Source: Cyrtodaria siliqua (Eukaryota > Mollusca > Bivalvia > Adapedonta > Hiatellidae). Taken from it: a stretch of DNA of 64,000 bases. Positions within the stretch are counted from its first letter, which is position 1. Each line of letters opens with the position of its first letter. The notes under the pieces are model-generated. The model was not told the DNA's origin, made no database searches, and worked only from the letters and a program-made list of their open reading frames with translations. The translations under genes were made by a program, and so were the position numbers. The stretch is taken from the NCBI GenBank assembly GCA_037043455.1, contig JAWPHD010001834.1:124001-188000 (forward strand). Direction: 5' to 3'. Below are positions 22,328 through 33,563 of the stretch, one piece after another.

Positions 22328-24890
22328 ACAAGAGGCCCAATAGGGCCTGTGGACGCTCTACTGGCTAATATAACATCAATGAAGCGAGAGTTTGTCAAAG
22401 CTTTCATTGATATTAACAATATGTGCAAGTTTGGTAAAGATTAAATAATAAATGAAGGTGCTAGAGTGTTCACAAGGCTTAATATGGCATTTTTCAGCAA
22501 AACAAAGGCCATAACTCCGTTGAAATTATTTCGATCTTGCCGGTTTTCGAACTTGTTCGAGCTATCATTGAAATAAAGACACTGGCAAAGTTAAGTAAAA
22601 ATCCGATTAATAGTGAAGGCCCTAGAGTGTTCACAAGGCAGAAAATAGCATTTTTCAGAAAAAACAAGGGCCATAACTCCAATGTTATTGATCCGATTTA
22701 GCTGGATTTTAAACTTGTTCGAGCTTTTTTTAATATTAACAATCTGTGCAAGTTTGGTAAAGATCAATTAATAAATGAAGGTGCTAGAGCGTTCACAAGA
22801 CAGAAAATAGCAATTTTCAGAAAAAACAAGAGCCATAACTCCGGTGTTACTTATTCGATTTGACTGGTTTTCAACCTTGTCCGACCTTTTATTGATATTA
22901 ACAATCTATGCAAGTTTGGTAAAGATCAAATAATAAATGAAGGTGCTAGAGTGTTCACAAGGCTTAATAAGGCATTTTTCAGCAAAACAAGGGCATAACT
23001 CCGATGAAATTATACCGATCTGGCTGGTTTTCGAACTTGTCCGAGCTTTCATTGATATTAACAATCTCTTAAAGTTTGGTAAAGATCGAATGAAAAATGA
23101 AGGCCATAGAGTGTTCACAAGACAAAAGTTAACGCAGACGAGACAGACGGACGGACGACGGACAGACGACGGCCAGTAGAGCTAAAAATGAAGGTCCTAT
23201 TGTATTAACGAGGCAAAATATAGCATTTTTAACGAAATCAAGGGCCATAACTCTGCTGTTTCTAGTCCGATTTGGCTGGTTTTCAAAATGGTCCGAGCTT
23301 TCATTGATTACAGTTTGGTAAAGATCGGATGAAAAATGAAGGCCCTATCGTCTTAACGAGGTAAAATATAGCATTTTTAACTAAATCAAGGGTCACAACT
23401 CCGCTGTTACTGGTCCAATATGGCTGATTTTCGAACTTGTTCGAGCTTTCATTGATATTAACAATCTGGTAACATTTGGTAAAGATAGCATGAAGGCCCT
23501 ATCGTTCTTAACGAGGCAAAATATAGCATTTTTAACTTAATCAAAGGCCATAACTCCGCTGATACTGCTCCAATCTGGCTGTTGTTCGAACTTGTCCGAG
23601 CTTTAATTGACATTAACAATCTGATAAAGTTTGGTAAAGATCCGATGGAAAATGAAGGCCCTATCGTCTTAACGAGGCAAAATAGGGCATTAACTCCGCT
23701 GTTACTGGTCCGATATGGATGGTTGTCCGAGCTTTCATTGATATTAACAATCTGATAAAGATCGTATGAACAATGAAGCCCCTATCGTCTTAATGAGGCA
23801 AAATACATGAGGCAAATTACAGCATTTTGAACTAAATCAAGGGCCATAACTCCGCATAACCAGTTCGATATGAATGGTTTTCGAACTTGTCCGGGCTTTC
23901 ATTGATATTAAAAATCTGATAAAGTTTGGTAAAGATCGGATGAACAATGAAGCCCCTATCATCTTAAATACGCAAAATATAGCATTTTAACTAAATCAAG
24001 GGCCATAACTCCGCTGTTACTAGTCCGATATGGTTCGTTTTTAAACTTTTCCGAGCTTTCATTGATATTGACAATGTGGTAAAGTTTGGTAAAAATAGGA
24101 TGAAAAATGAAGGCCCTATCGTCTTAACGATGCAAATATAGCATTTTGAAATAAATCAAGGGCCATAACCTCGCTGTAACTGGTCTGATAGAATGGTTTG
24201 GAAATTGTCCGAGATTTCATTGATATTAACAATCTGATAAAGTTTGGTAAAGATAGGATGAACAATGAAGCCCCTATCGTCTTAACGAGGCAATATACAG
24301 CATTTTAAACTAAATCAAGGGCCATAACTCCGCTGTTACTTGTCCAATATGGCTGGTTTTCGAACTTGTTCGAGCTTTCAACACCATTCATTAGCAATCT
24401 GTTAAGGTTTGGTAAAGTTCGGATGAACAATGAAGCCCATATCGTCTTAAGGAGGCAAAATATAGATTTTTTAACTAAATCAAGGGCCATAAGTCCGATA
24501 TGGCTGGTTTTCGAAATTATCCGAGCTTTCATTGATATTAACAATGTGGTAAAGTTTGGTAAAGATTGGATGAAAAATGAAGGCCCTATTTTCTTAACGA
24601 GGAAAAATATAGCAATATAACATTTTTAACTAAATCAAGGACCATAACTCCGCTGTTACTTGTCCGATCTGGCTGGTTTTCGAACTTTCCCGAGCTTTCT
24701 TTGATATTAACAATGTGGTAAAGTTCGGTAAAGATAGGATGAACAATGCAGGCCCTATCGTCTTAACGAGGCAACATATAGCAAGATAGCATTTTTAACT
24801 AAATCAAGGGCCATAACTCCGTTGTTACTTGTCCGATCTGGCTGAAGGCCCTATCGTCTTAACGATACAAAAGTTAACGACGGACGGATA
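22328..24890 (+). repeat. Satellite-like array of ~160-bp units, about 15 copies
   Basis: Each unit holds aagggccataactccgctgt, ttactggtccgatatggctg, gttttcgaacttgtccgagc, tttcattgatattaacaatc, aaagtttggtaaagatcgga and atgaaggccctatcgtctta. Spacing between successive ggccataact blocks is 159-160 bp in the regular part (23841, 24001, 24161, 24320). The first four units (22330-23110) form a separate subtype (cagaaaatagcatttttcag, gagtgttcacaagg), ending in a gacagacggacggacgacgg stretch at about 23135-23175. Open frames in the array are repeat translations. Confidence 0.9.
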
Positions 24891-26397
24891 TCTGTGTATG
24901 TGGATTTAGCATGGGCGTTTATGGGAGGTATACTAATAAATAATATCACATCACGCATGGTTATTTACATGTGCGACACGATGGACTATATAATGATACA
25001 TATTGAGGGGCACTTAAATGTGTTAATTATTTTGAATCATAATATATGATTCTAAATATACCATTTCTGTCAAAAGAGGCAAACATCGTTTCTCTGTATA
25101 TCATGATGCTACCTGTGTACAGGTACGATGTGTATTGCTCGATGTCTATAAAGCAAACGATGCCTTGCGTTTAATTTGATCGCTAAAACATCCAATTTCG
25201 CCATGAGCTGGTGAAAATAATGTTACAAATAAAGACATGCCTACAAAGAAGAAAGTGATTTAAATACCGGGTCTGCAGCTTGATTTCATGTAGGCGCCTA
25301 ATCAACGTTTTTTCATCGTCAATCAAATATTGTAGGATTTCCTTGGAAAACACAATTACTAAATGGATACTTCATTTAGACCGGTTGATGTTTTATTGGC
25401 TTCCAAGTAATCGAAGCCACTTTTTTTCTCTCTGATCGAGAAATTGTTCATGACATATTTGTACTCTCCAAGTTTTGAGTTACCGGCAAACTAGGAAGAC
25501 ATAACCAAATAAAAGGGAGACCACCGGGCTTTTCATGGAGGTCTAGAGGTCCGACTTAAAATTCAACTACAAATTGGGATATTTTCATATCTAAAAGACC
25601 AAAGCATAGTGAAGGAGTCTAACAATGACTCCTCATTTACAAGGAAAGTAATAATACACGGTAATATATGTTGTCCTAGGTTACGCACCACAGTATTGTT
25701 CAATCTGCTTTTCGGTGTACATTCGCTCATATTGACGTGTAGTAAAGTCATATTGGGTGTGTAATGTATACTCGTTGGTGATTATTGCAATTATCTGCTC
25801 ATGTCAAAGAAAGTATGTCACGTGATGTAAACAATGTTGATTTCATTGTGAACATTCCCAAAAAATGTAAAAATAAAGTCGGTTGTACACTCTTTAATTA
25901 CTCCAAGCTCATTTCAGGTACAAGAAACTCGAAAGATTGCATGTATACACGTAGCTCGCACGCTGATTTATATGACCTTGCTGTGGATATAGGATGGAAC
26001 AATATCAACGTTATAGGGGGATATTTGTTATTTTGGCGTGAATGACATATTTTATTTCATCCAGATATGAGAAAACTATATATTTTCCTGAAGTGATAAC
26101 ACTTATATATAATGTTTTCTCAGTTCTCGATCACACATAATTTGCTATTCACTCCAAAACAACAAATGTTTGTTTTCATTTTGTTGTCATTTTATGCCTT
26201 ATAATATAAGTTTATGCAGGAGAAGCGGATATTTTCGGCAACGTCAACAATTCTTATGTTGAAATACCCATTTTAAACACGCCATAACATATAAAATACT
26301 TGACCGAATTCAATACACTACATCACATTATCTTAGTTAGTGATTTGCTATCCAATGATAAAATATTTATATCAATTTTCTAAAACAAATGTTTCCT
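24891..26397. other. 1.5 kb intergenic with one unassigned open frame
   Basis: An 86-residue + frame at 25785-26045 (Cys at several positions, no domain that I recognise) has a Met start. It has no supporting splice, promoter or family evidence. Its composition is a little more balanced than the flanks, so a diverged exon remains possible. Nothing else is seen. Confidence 0.3.
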
Positions 26398-26502
26398 ATC
26401 ATTTTGCAACGTACTGCATGCTTGGTGGTGGACCCTTTTACAGTTCGCCACTATGCTTTCTTCTTTAATTGTACGATGACCGGACAGGCTGTGGACCCCA
26501 TG
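26398..26502 (+). mobile_element. Penelope-like element, short relic
   Basis: cattttgcaacgtactgcatg, cttggtggtggaccc, acagttcgccact and gatgaccggacaggct match the segment after the RT in copy D (21112-21210). Only about 105 bp remain, immediately left of the gypsy relic. Confidence 0.6.
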
Positions 26503-26514
26503 AATATGATTTAA

Positions 26515-27275
26515 AATTAAAAGAAATTGAATTGGAAAAATTGAAAATGGAAAAAGAAATGAAGTAAAATAATGAAGCAAATTAGCGGAAAGAAATTGAA
26601 TTGAGACAAATGGAAATGAAAGAAAAAGAAATGGAAATTAAATTAAAAGAAGAAAAAGAAAGAAGGGAATTTGAATTAGAGATGCGGTAATTAGATTTGG
26701 CAAGCAAGGCAAGTCCACTTTCACCGCCACTCTCCCACTCATCTACTCTTTTGATGTTATTAAGAATATTAGATTAGTACCGCCTTTTCAAGAAACGGTA
26801 TTTGACAAATATTTCTTCATGTTGAGAAAACTGCTGACAATTTGAAATGGCCAATACAACATTGGACATTACTTTTACAGAGTGTTATAAATGGAAAAGT
26901 CGTGAGGTTTGCACTCAGTTAACTGTAGAACAAAGTTCCCCATACCAAACTGTTAAAGATATTATCTTAAAAGCTTATGAATTGGTACCAGAGGCATATA
27001 GGCAGAAGTTTAGAAATTGTATGAAAGGAAGTGATCAAACTCATGTTGAATTTACTCAAACCAAAGGACAATTATTTGAAAGATGGTGTGCATCCAAGAA
27101 AATTAAGCGCAATCATGACAAGTTAAGGCAACCTATTCTAATTGAAGAGTTCAAAAAGTGTATTAACAATGCTGTTGAAATCTATTTAGATGAGCAAAAG
27201 GCCGAAAGTTTGGAAGATGCTGCACGTTTAGTGGAAGAATATTCGCTAACTCACATGGTTTTATTTGTTAAATAA
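26515..27275 (+). pseudogene. Gag with SCAN-like domain
   Basis: A highly charged Glu/Lys/Arg coiled-coil-like region (26515-26690) contains several stops and leads into the capsid region. The open frame 26847-27275 has KSREVCTQLTVEQSS (~residues 17-31), ILKAYELVPEAYRQKFRN (~40-57), VEFTQTKGQLFERWC (~67-81), then PILIEEFKKCINNAVEIYLDEQKAE (~96-119). This succession of short helices, with the ayeLvPEaYRqkFR motif, resembles SCAN domains and the related Gmr1-like Gag. A frameshift at about 26895 disconnects the N-terminal part, so the Met at 26847 is not the native start. Confidence 0.65.
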
Positions 27276-27655
27276 TCAAGCCCTCAGCTGCATTCCTCAC
27301 TCGTACGGCAGTTCTTTTAAATCTCAGTCTGGTACATTCAGTACTAGTACTTCTGAACATAAACATCTAATGAGAATACTGATAAAAAATCCATATCAAA
27401 TTACTTGCAATTATTGCAAAAAGAAAGGTCACCACCTTATTTCTGAGAGCTTTACTTTGGAAAGGAAGCAACAACAAAACGATGTAAAACCTACTGGTCT
27501 CACCTCTTTAAAGTTTAAACACCAGTCTTGTGTTGAAAGAAACGCACTTTTTGAGGTCAATAAATCCCAGCCTGATTCTGTTATGGAGACTTATGAACCA
27601 TTCATGTCTGAAGGTTCAATATCACTTATTGGTGATTCGACCAAGCCTATCCCTA
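27265..27655 (+). pseudogene. Gag end and zinc knuckle, altered
   Basis: The frame contains ITCNYCKKKGHHLISES at about 27400-27450. It resembles a retroelement CCHC knuckle (nucleic-acid binding) but has one extra residue before the second His and Ser in place of the final Cys, so it is probably not a competent zinc site. Downstream FMSEGSISLIGDSTKPIPIK (27600-27660) is the spacer before the protease. The reading frame is cut off by the MITE inserted at 27660. Confidence 0.6.
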
Positions 27656-28557
27656 TTAAGGATGTTGGCTGGTCAAGTTTTGACATTTTCAAGTTTAAGA
27701 ATTTTATTTTTTAAATGATAGTTTTGTTTGACAACAGAATTGTTTAATTTCTTGCATTCTAGTAGATATGGATATAATGTAGGATTTAAGATGGTAACAT
27801 ATCAAATTTTAAACAAAAAAATATTTTTCATATATTTTCCGTCATGATTTATGATCATTTTTTTGTTATCAAGAAAATAGGGGGTATAGTTAGCTCTGAG
27901 TAGAATGTATCCTTTTGCTTTAGAAAAAAATTAGATTTTTGTTTTTATATAGTGGAATACATATATAAAAGTAAAAACTGAGCTAACTGTATATTCGATC
28001 TCTATGACAAAAATTGTGTGTACGGTATTTTACAACGAAAACGTCAAATCAACTCATTGGAATCCTGGTGACCTATATATTTGTTTACTTGCTTCGAAAG
28101 AAAAGTCATAGGACCTTGTAATATGCAAGTTTAAAAAAAAGTGGAGCATAAGAACATACTTTTTTATCTTGAATTATCATTTTAATCAAAACAAATTTCT
28201 TTAAAAAATGGGTGCGGTATTTTTGCTTTTAAAAGTAAAAAGACGAACGAGTAATACAATTGTTTGGGTATATTTTGAGAGACAATTATATGTAATTGAA
28301 AATTAATCATTGTTTTTCAATAAATGTAATTTCATGAATTTGTTTTTTGATAATGTTCATTGACTCTGTTTTACATCTTTTCAGTGAAATTTTGTAGTTA
28401 GAAATATGTGCCTTCTTCTAAGACGTCTAGTGCAAAAAAAAAGTGTGATAACCTACCCTTTTTTTGATAATTTTGTATCTAAATGATACCAAATAAGCTT
28501 TAAATATCAGTTTAAAAAAATCTCAGCACTACGTCCTTTCCCAGCCAACCTCCTTAA
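27656..28557. mobile_element. 894-bp MITE with TTAA target duplication inside the gypsy protease
   Basis: TTAA at 27656-27659 and again at 28554-28557 bracket an element that begins ggatgttggctgg (27660) and ends ccagccaacctcc (28553). The ends are inverted repeats with one mismatch in 13 bp. Dropping the element and one TTAA reconnects the gypsy frame across the join. The TTAA duplication suggests a piggyBac-type element, but a TA-targeting mariner/pogo type with slightly longer ends fits equally well. The internal 0.87 kb is AT-rich with no transposase. Confidence 0.8.
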
Positions 28558-28920
28558 GGTGTTGCGAGACACAGAAGCTTCCCAATCATTATTATTAGCA
28601 GATATCCTGCCTTTTTCTGAGAATAATTATCATGGTACTAATGTACTTATTCAAGGGGTAGAGTGCGGTTATTTGACTGTCCCTCTCCATAATATTTATT
28701 TGCATCAAACTTGGTTACTGGACCTGTGGCTGTGGGAATAAGATCTTCTTTGTCCATGTTTTGCTAGGCAATGACCTAGCTGGAGAAAAGGTTATTCCAC
28801 TTGTACCTGACAAGCCTTCTTTGGATCAATCCCCTGATCCCGTTGAACAGGAAATACCTGATTTGTACCCGGCTTGTGAAGTTAGTTACTCTAGCTATGG
28901 CAAAATGAGCCATTGAGAAT
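28558..28920 (+). pseudogene. Retropepsin-like aspartic protease, active-site residue altered
   Basis: The segment after the MITE reads VLRDTEASQSLLLADILPF. The position of the conserved D-T/S-G catalytic triad is D-T-E, so the glycine is lost. Further on, a frame-shifted ..LLGNDLAGEKVIPLVPDKP segment (~28765-28825) corresponds to the C-terminal (I/L)LG.DL region of retropepsins. A TGA at about 28738 and a stop at about 28915 break it. Confidence 0.6.
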
Positions 28921-29235
28921 GATCTTTCTTCCGCCATTAACTTGGCTGATACTTTTATTGGTCATTCTTATAATACAGAGGTTAACACATCTCTTGATAT
29001 TAGCACATCTGAATCTCAGACGGACTACAGTGAAAATAAATGTTACTTACCAGATCATTCTCATTCTATTAGTTTGAATGACAACGATCACGACAAGCTA
29101 GCGAGATCACAACTTATAAGTACTCAGCATAGAGACCAGAGATCCTGAGATGTCCAGCTTATTTGAAAGGGCCGTTAGTTAAGGAAAAGCGCCACAAGTC
29201 TCAGTTTGTTACTTTACTAAAAAAAAAGCATGAAA
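28921..29235 (+). pseudogene. Integrase N-terminal linker region
   Basis: AIENDLSSAINLADTFIGHSYN-like residues start at about 28918 and a 68-residue frame (28942-29148) continues to a stop. The frame then changes to RDPEMSSLFERAVS (~29140-29180) and PQVSVCYFTKK (~29192-29222). This resembles the region between protease and integrase core in Gmr1-like elements. Homology ends near 29235, where a dispersed block is inserted. Confidence 0.45.
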
Positions 29236-29985
29236 GGAGAAATTTGGAAATCGTCGTTCAGGAACGGTAATGAAAAGTGCTTGCTACCGTTCACGCCCTC
29301 TAGCCCGGGTTAAGCAGAACTCAATATTTAAAATGCCAATAATAAATAAACCTGACGGTGAACATGGAACCTTAATTGCGGAATTTTCACACCATTCCAT
29401 GGCCAACGGCGTATGGTCCTAGTTTCTAACAAAATGCGATGCCCTAAACGAGAGAACAATGGGCGAAATAAACTAAATGAAATTTAGCTGAGAGCAGAGG
29501 TTATGAAAGAGTATGAGAGTTGACCTTTGGAAACGGCCGAATACGATACATACGAAATATTGCAGTCTCGGTTTGATTGAGATGTTCATGAACGGTAGTG
29601 AAATATGCTTGCTACCGCTCACGCCCCCTAGCCCCGGGTTGAGCAGAACTCAATATTCATAAACTCAATAGTACACAATTTTAACCATCCCGAAGATGGC
29701 ATGTATATGGCGGTGGACATAGCGACCTTTATACTTGTTACACACCCCATGTTCAGAAGCCTGCATATCACAGGTAACAGTCAAAAGACTAATTAAAACG
29801 CAGGCAACATATCCTAAGGTGATTAAACAATACTCAGATCCTTTAAAGGCTGGAGTAGTGGAACCACCTATTCGAAATTCAAGTAAGAAATCAAAAGTAT
29901 CTGCGAATGTACTACCGATATCTGTAAACATCGTGCTCATCGATCTCCAAAGATCGGAATGCATAACAGTTCTGATTGCTAGCAC
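29236..29985 (+). repeat. Dispersed block G, two overlapping tandem partial copies
   Basis: Copy a (29236-29507) and copy b (29508-29985) each hold a GC-rich core (tgctaccg(t/c)tcacgccc, ctagcc(c)cgggtt(g/a)agcagaac, tcaatatt). Block b begins gagtatgagag and includes cgaaatattgcagtctcggt. Related copies lie at 43905-44446 (minus) and 47565-47765 (+). The insertion removed the start of the gypsy integrase core. Both copies have small, broken open frames. Confidence 0.7.
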
Positions 29986-30793
29986 GGGGAGACGTTCGGT
30001 TGACGATTATGTGTGCGTCAACAAGATTTCCTGAAGCTATTCCACATAGGAATATTAAGACAAAGACTATTGTGAAGGCTCTGGTCAAGTTTTGCACATA
30101 ATTTGGCCTTCCAAAATATGTCCAGTCTGATCAAGGGTCAAATTTCATGTCTGGTATATTTCAACATGTCACGCATGAGTTAGGTATTCAACAGTTTAAG
30201 TCTTCGGCTTAACATCCGGAGAATCAATGAGCTCTAGAAAGGTTTCATCAGACACTGAAAAACGTGATTAGGTCATATTGTTTTGACGCTAACAAAGACT
30301 GTGATGAAGGTATCCACTTTTTGATTTTCGCCGTTAGAGAGTCTGTTCAAGAATCTCTGCCTTTCAGCACATTTGAACTAGTGTTTTGTCATACTGTTCG
30401 TGGACCACTTAAGTTACTTAAAGACAAAATTCTCTCAGAAGAAGACACTTCTTTGAATCTTCTGCATAAACGGTCAAACGCTTGTGAGATAGCTCAGTCT
30501 AATCTCAAATCATCTCTATCAAAATGAAAACAAGGTATAATTCGACTGCTCAAGAAAGAAATTTCAAACCTGGTGATAAAGTTCATGCCTTACAAGCTAT
30601 GTATCATGGTCCTTATACAGTAGAGAAAAGGATCGGTGATTTAAATTATATTATCAATAATCCTGGAAGGCGAAAGAAACGTCAACTGTTTCATATCAAT
30701 ATGTTAAAAGAATACATTGATAGAGATAGCCCTTCTTCACACTTAGTTAATGTAGTTTGCTCTGTCTCACTTGATAATTCCAGTGACGGATAA
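29986..30793 (+). pseudogene. Integrase core and C-terminal domain, broken
   Basis: DDE integrase inserts retroelement cDNA into the host DNA. Readable: LTIMCASTRFPEAIPHRN (29999-), FGLPKYVQSDQGSNFMSG with the second catalytic Asp in SDQG (~30110-30150), HPENQ...ERFHQTLK with the catalytic Glu region (~30212-30260), and ESLPFSTFELVFCHTVRGPL (~30351-30410). The C-terminal frame 30524-30793 has FKPGDKV, YHGPYTVEKRIGDLNYIINNPGRRKKRQLFHINMLK, the GPY/F-type module of Ty3/gypsy integrases. The first catalytic Asp segment is missing because of block G. Stops occur at about 30100, 30210 and 30230. Confidence 0.75.
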
Positions 30794-30950
30794 CAGAATG
30801 AGAATGAACAGTTTGACAAAAATGATCCTGGCTTAGCGAAATTATAAAACAGTGACATTTTGAAAAATCTTGACGAGAAACTATCACATCTAGAACCGTT
30901 ACAGAGACATGAGCTGAAACAGTTAATGCATGAATATGAGCACTTAAGTT

Positions 30951-31965
30951 TTGATATTCCAACAAGAACTGACAAAATTGATCATGATGTCGATGTTGGA
31001 AATTCTTGAGCCTCCATATACTATTAGAATGAATCCTTCTAACCCACAATATCTCAATTATTTCATTGAACCAAGTAAAGGTGACTGGAGTTCACCATGT
31101 ATTCGTGTATCGAAACTGAATAATACATTCCGGATGCGTACTGACTATTATAAAGTAAAAAGTGTCACAAAAACTGATTCATTTCCAGTTTCACGTATTG
31201 ATGACTGTATTGACAAAATTAAATATGTTACACAATTTGATATTTTGAAAGGAGTTTGGCAAGTTCCTCTCAGAAGAAGTTTCAGCAATTGAAACTCCAG
31301 ATGGTCTATTTCAATATAAAGTTATGCCATTTGGAATGAAAAACTCTCCAGCAACGTTTCAGCGTCTCGTCAATATGTTAATCTCCGGATGTGATGCTTA
31401 CATCGATGATGCGATCATTTACAACAACACAAGGGAAGACCATTTACAGACCATTAGAAGTTTCTTCGATCGTCTTGTCTTACTGATGCGAATTTAACCG
31501 TCAACCTCAACATATGTGAACTTTGTCGCGCAATCGTCAAATGTTTAGGGCATGAATTGGACAGGCTCAGCTTAAACCTATTGAGGCTAAGGTTAATGCT
31601 ATTTCTGAATTTCCTGTACCGACTTGTAAAAAACAACTGATGAATTTTCTCGTCATGGCTGGTTATTATAGAAAATGTTGTTATACCTTTTTAGTCATTT
31701 GACAAATTAAAAGCCATACTGATGAGTGCACCAGTACTTTCAGCTTCAAATTTTGAATTAGCTTTTGACCTTTGTGCTGGTGCAGTACTTCTGCAAGAAG
31801 ACAACAATGGTGTCGATCATCCAGTTTGTTACTTTTCTTAAACGTTCAACAAACATCAGAAAAATTATTCAACTATTGCAAAAGAGTATCTTTCTCTGGA
31901 GGTTCTACCGAGATTTAAACTCGGATCACAGGATTAAAAACTGGATTTGTGTATTCTGTAAGTGA
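30951..31965 (+). pseudogene. Ty3/gypsy reverse transcriptase and RNase H start, frameshifted
   Basis: RT motifs on the + strand: NYFIEPSKGDWSSPCIRVSKLNNTFRMRTDYYKVKSVT (31055-31170), FPVSRIDDCIDKI, VTQFDILKGVWQVPL with the motif A Asp (~31230-31268), then after a frameshift at about 31275 YKVMPFGMKNSPATFQRLV (~31317-31375) and AYIDDAIIY (~31396-31422), in which the YIDD catalytic pair is intact. The connection and RNase H region (31550-31960) has numerous stops, with GAVLLQED and YSTIAKEYLSLE still readable. Homology ends near 31960 with no LTR visible. Confidence 0.8.
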
Positions 31966-33450
31966 ATATTTTATGTAAATAAATGTATTTATTATATTTT
32001 TGTGTTGCTGGGTTTGCTTCCTTTCTCGTTACATTTAAAACTTGTAACATTATTATTGACTTTATGAAGTATTTAATCCATTAAATCAAGATATGCCCAA
32101 TGTCATTTTATAAAACAGTTAAGGTAGGTTAAAACTGAAACAAATGTACACTGATTTTTGATCCTGTCGACCGCTCTGTTCTTTTTTGAAACGCATATAT
32201 CTTGATCGATACTCAGTAGATTCGCGAAAACCTTTCTTATTTTGATGCGTTATAGTGTCAGAATATCTGCTTTGAAGATTCACTCACAGTTAAGTATTCT
32301 GTCCCACCCACTAGGTTTTCGTTTTATTTCCTCCTATATGGAGACCATTTGCTCATAAGCACACACTGTATACAACAAATAAAGTTACCTCTTAAAAGGA
32401 ACGGCTTGCCTTATTAGGTAACTATAATGAGGAGGTAGGGTCAAAAGGGGAATCTCATGACATAATTCGTTTTAGTACGGTTAAGGTAACAACATTTCGC
32501 TAATAACAGCAGAACAAAAAAAGCCTCGATCTTGTAATATCAATTACTTTGACACCAACATGTCAAACCTATAAAATAGTGGACCCGTGCATGGTCGAAT
32601 CAGTAGAGTGCTTCACTATGCATGTCCCAGTTCTATCTATTTTAAGTTTTTGTTTTGGCACGCCTTGTTGCACTAGGCATTTTGGCGTGCTTTTCATATG
32701 TTGATTATACATTCTATATTTCATAATTATTTTATACATAGGGGATTTATTTATTCATTCGTATTCGTTACTAGGCGGCAAGAGCTAAGCAGACGTAAGT
32801 ATTGTCTATGGCGGATTACTGTATGTATATTTACTATAGTTGTTTCTATTATATTAGGCCAGGGACACCAATGAACTTCGCAGGTATATTACTTATTAAA
32901 TTGCTGTCAACAATTGTCACCAAACAATGAATTTTGATGTCCGCTATGTATAATGAACCAAAGTCGGAATTGTGGCGAGCGAGCTATTATAATAAAATAT
33001 ATCACACATCTCTAGTTTAAAAATAGTCGGTGTGTTATTTACATATATACATTTTCCATGTTGTCTGATCGTTGCTCCCGTTGTATAATTAATGTTTCTC
33101 AATAAAATATATCATATTTATTAAAAATAATAAAACATAATAAAAATACCCAATGCAGTTTGTCGGGCACTACTCCTCAGCATTCAAGTCCTCTCTCTAT
33201 GAGAGAGACCTTGGTCTGAGGAGGGTTGCTCGTCCACACAAAACCACGAGGAGGTCACACTGGGGAGAGCAACGGTCAAAGGAATACATAGACATTATGT
33301 GAGATATTGGAGCGAAACGTAATTTGTACATACAAGGGATAAATCACAAATTGAGAAATGTATCTAAATACTGAAGGTTATTATATATGAACATAAGTAG
33401 ATTCTGTCTGTAAAAACATGTCAGGTAATTCCTATCAAAAGTCAACCAGA
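31966..33450. other. 1.5 kb intergenic with one small hairpin
   Basis: AT-rich. A ~50-bp imperfect hairpin sits at 33173-33222 (ctcctcag...ctgaggag with an internal ctctctc/gagagag stem). No LTR of the adjacent gypsy relic and no gene is seen. Confidence 0.4.
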
Positions 33451-33563
33451 CATTATATATATAAAAGTATGTGATTGGTCCTGGACCGTTGTGCCTGCGT
33501 TGTCATCTGACTCAAAAATCGCCCCAACGCGTCCACCGGATCAGTCCCATATCATAACTGTAT
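33451..33563 (+). repeat. Direct repeat R4, copy 1
   Basis: attatatatataaaagtatg, ggtcctggaccgttgtgcct, gcgttgtcatctgactcaaa and aatcgccccaacgcgtccac recur nearly unchanged at 34014-34131, same orientation, 563 bp away. Confidence 0.8.

Larger units (their letters stand above)
26510..31965 (+). mobile_element. Gmr1-like Ty3/gypsy retrotransposon relic (gag-PR-IN-RT order)
   Basis: The coding order on the + strand is Gag (26515-27275), zinc knuckle (~27395-27460), protease (interrupted, 27600-28740), integrase (about 28940-30793) and reverse transcriptase (about 30990-31700). Integrase precedes RT, the reverse of the usual Ty3/gypsy order. In the literature this order defines Gmr1-like elements, whose Gag is also the proposed source of the SCAN domain. 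No LTRs are recognisable on either side, the RNase H is partial, and many frameshifts and two large insertions are present. It is therefore a dead internal fragment. Confidence 0.7.

Noticed and set aside
22906..24620. Short proteins in the 22.3-24.9 kb array
   Set aside because: They repeat with the satellite unit and occur on both strands.
25785..26045. 86-residue frame as a host exon
   Set aside because: No splice sites, homologue pattern or companion exons could be supported, so it is left as an unassigned frame.
26380..26580. Minus-strand 66-residue frame
   Set aside because: It is antisense to a Penelope-like relic and the start of the gypsy Gag.
31966..33450. LTR of the gypsy relic
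   Set aside because: No matching direct repeat exists before the Gag region, so no LTR could be defined.
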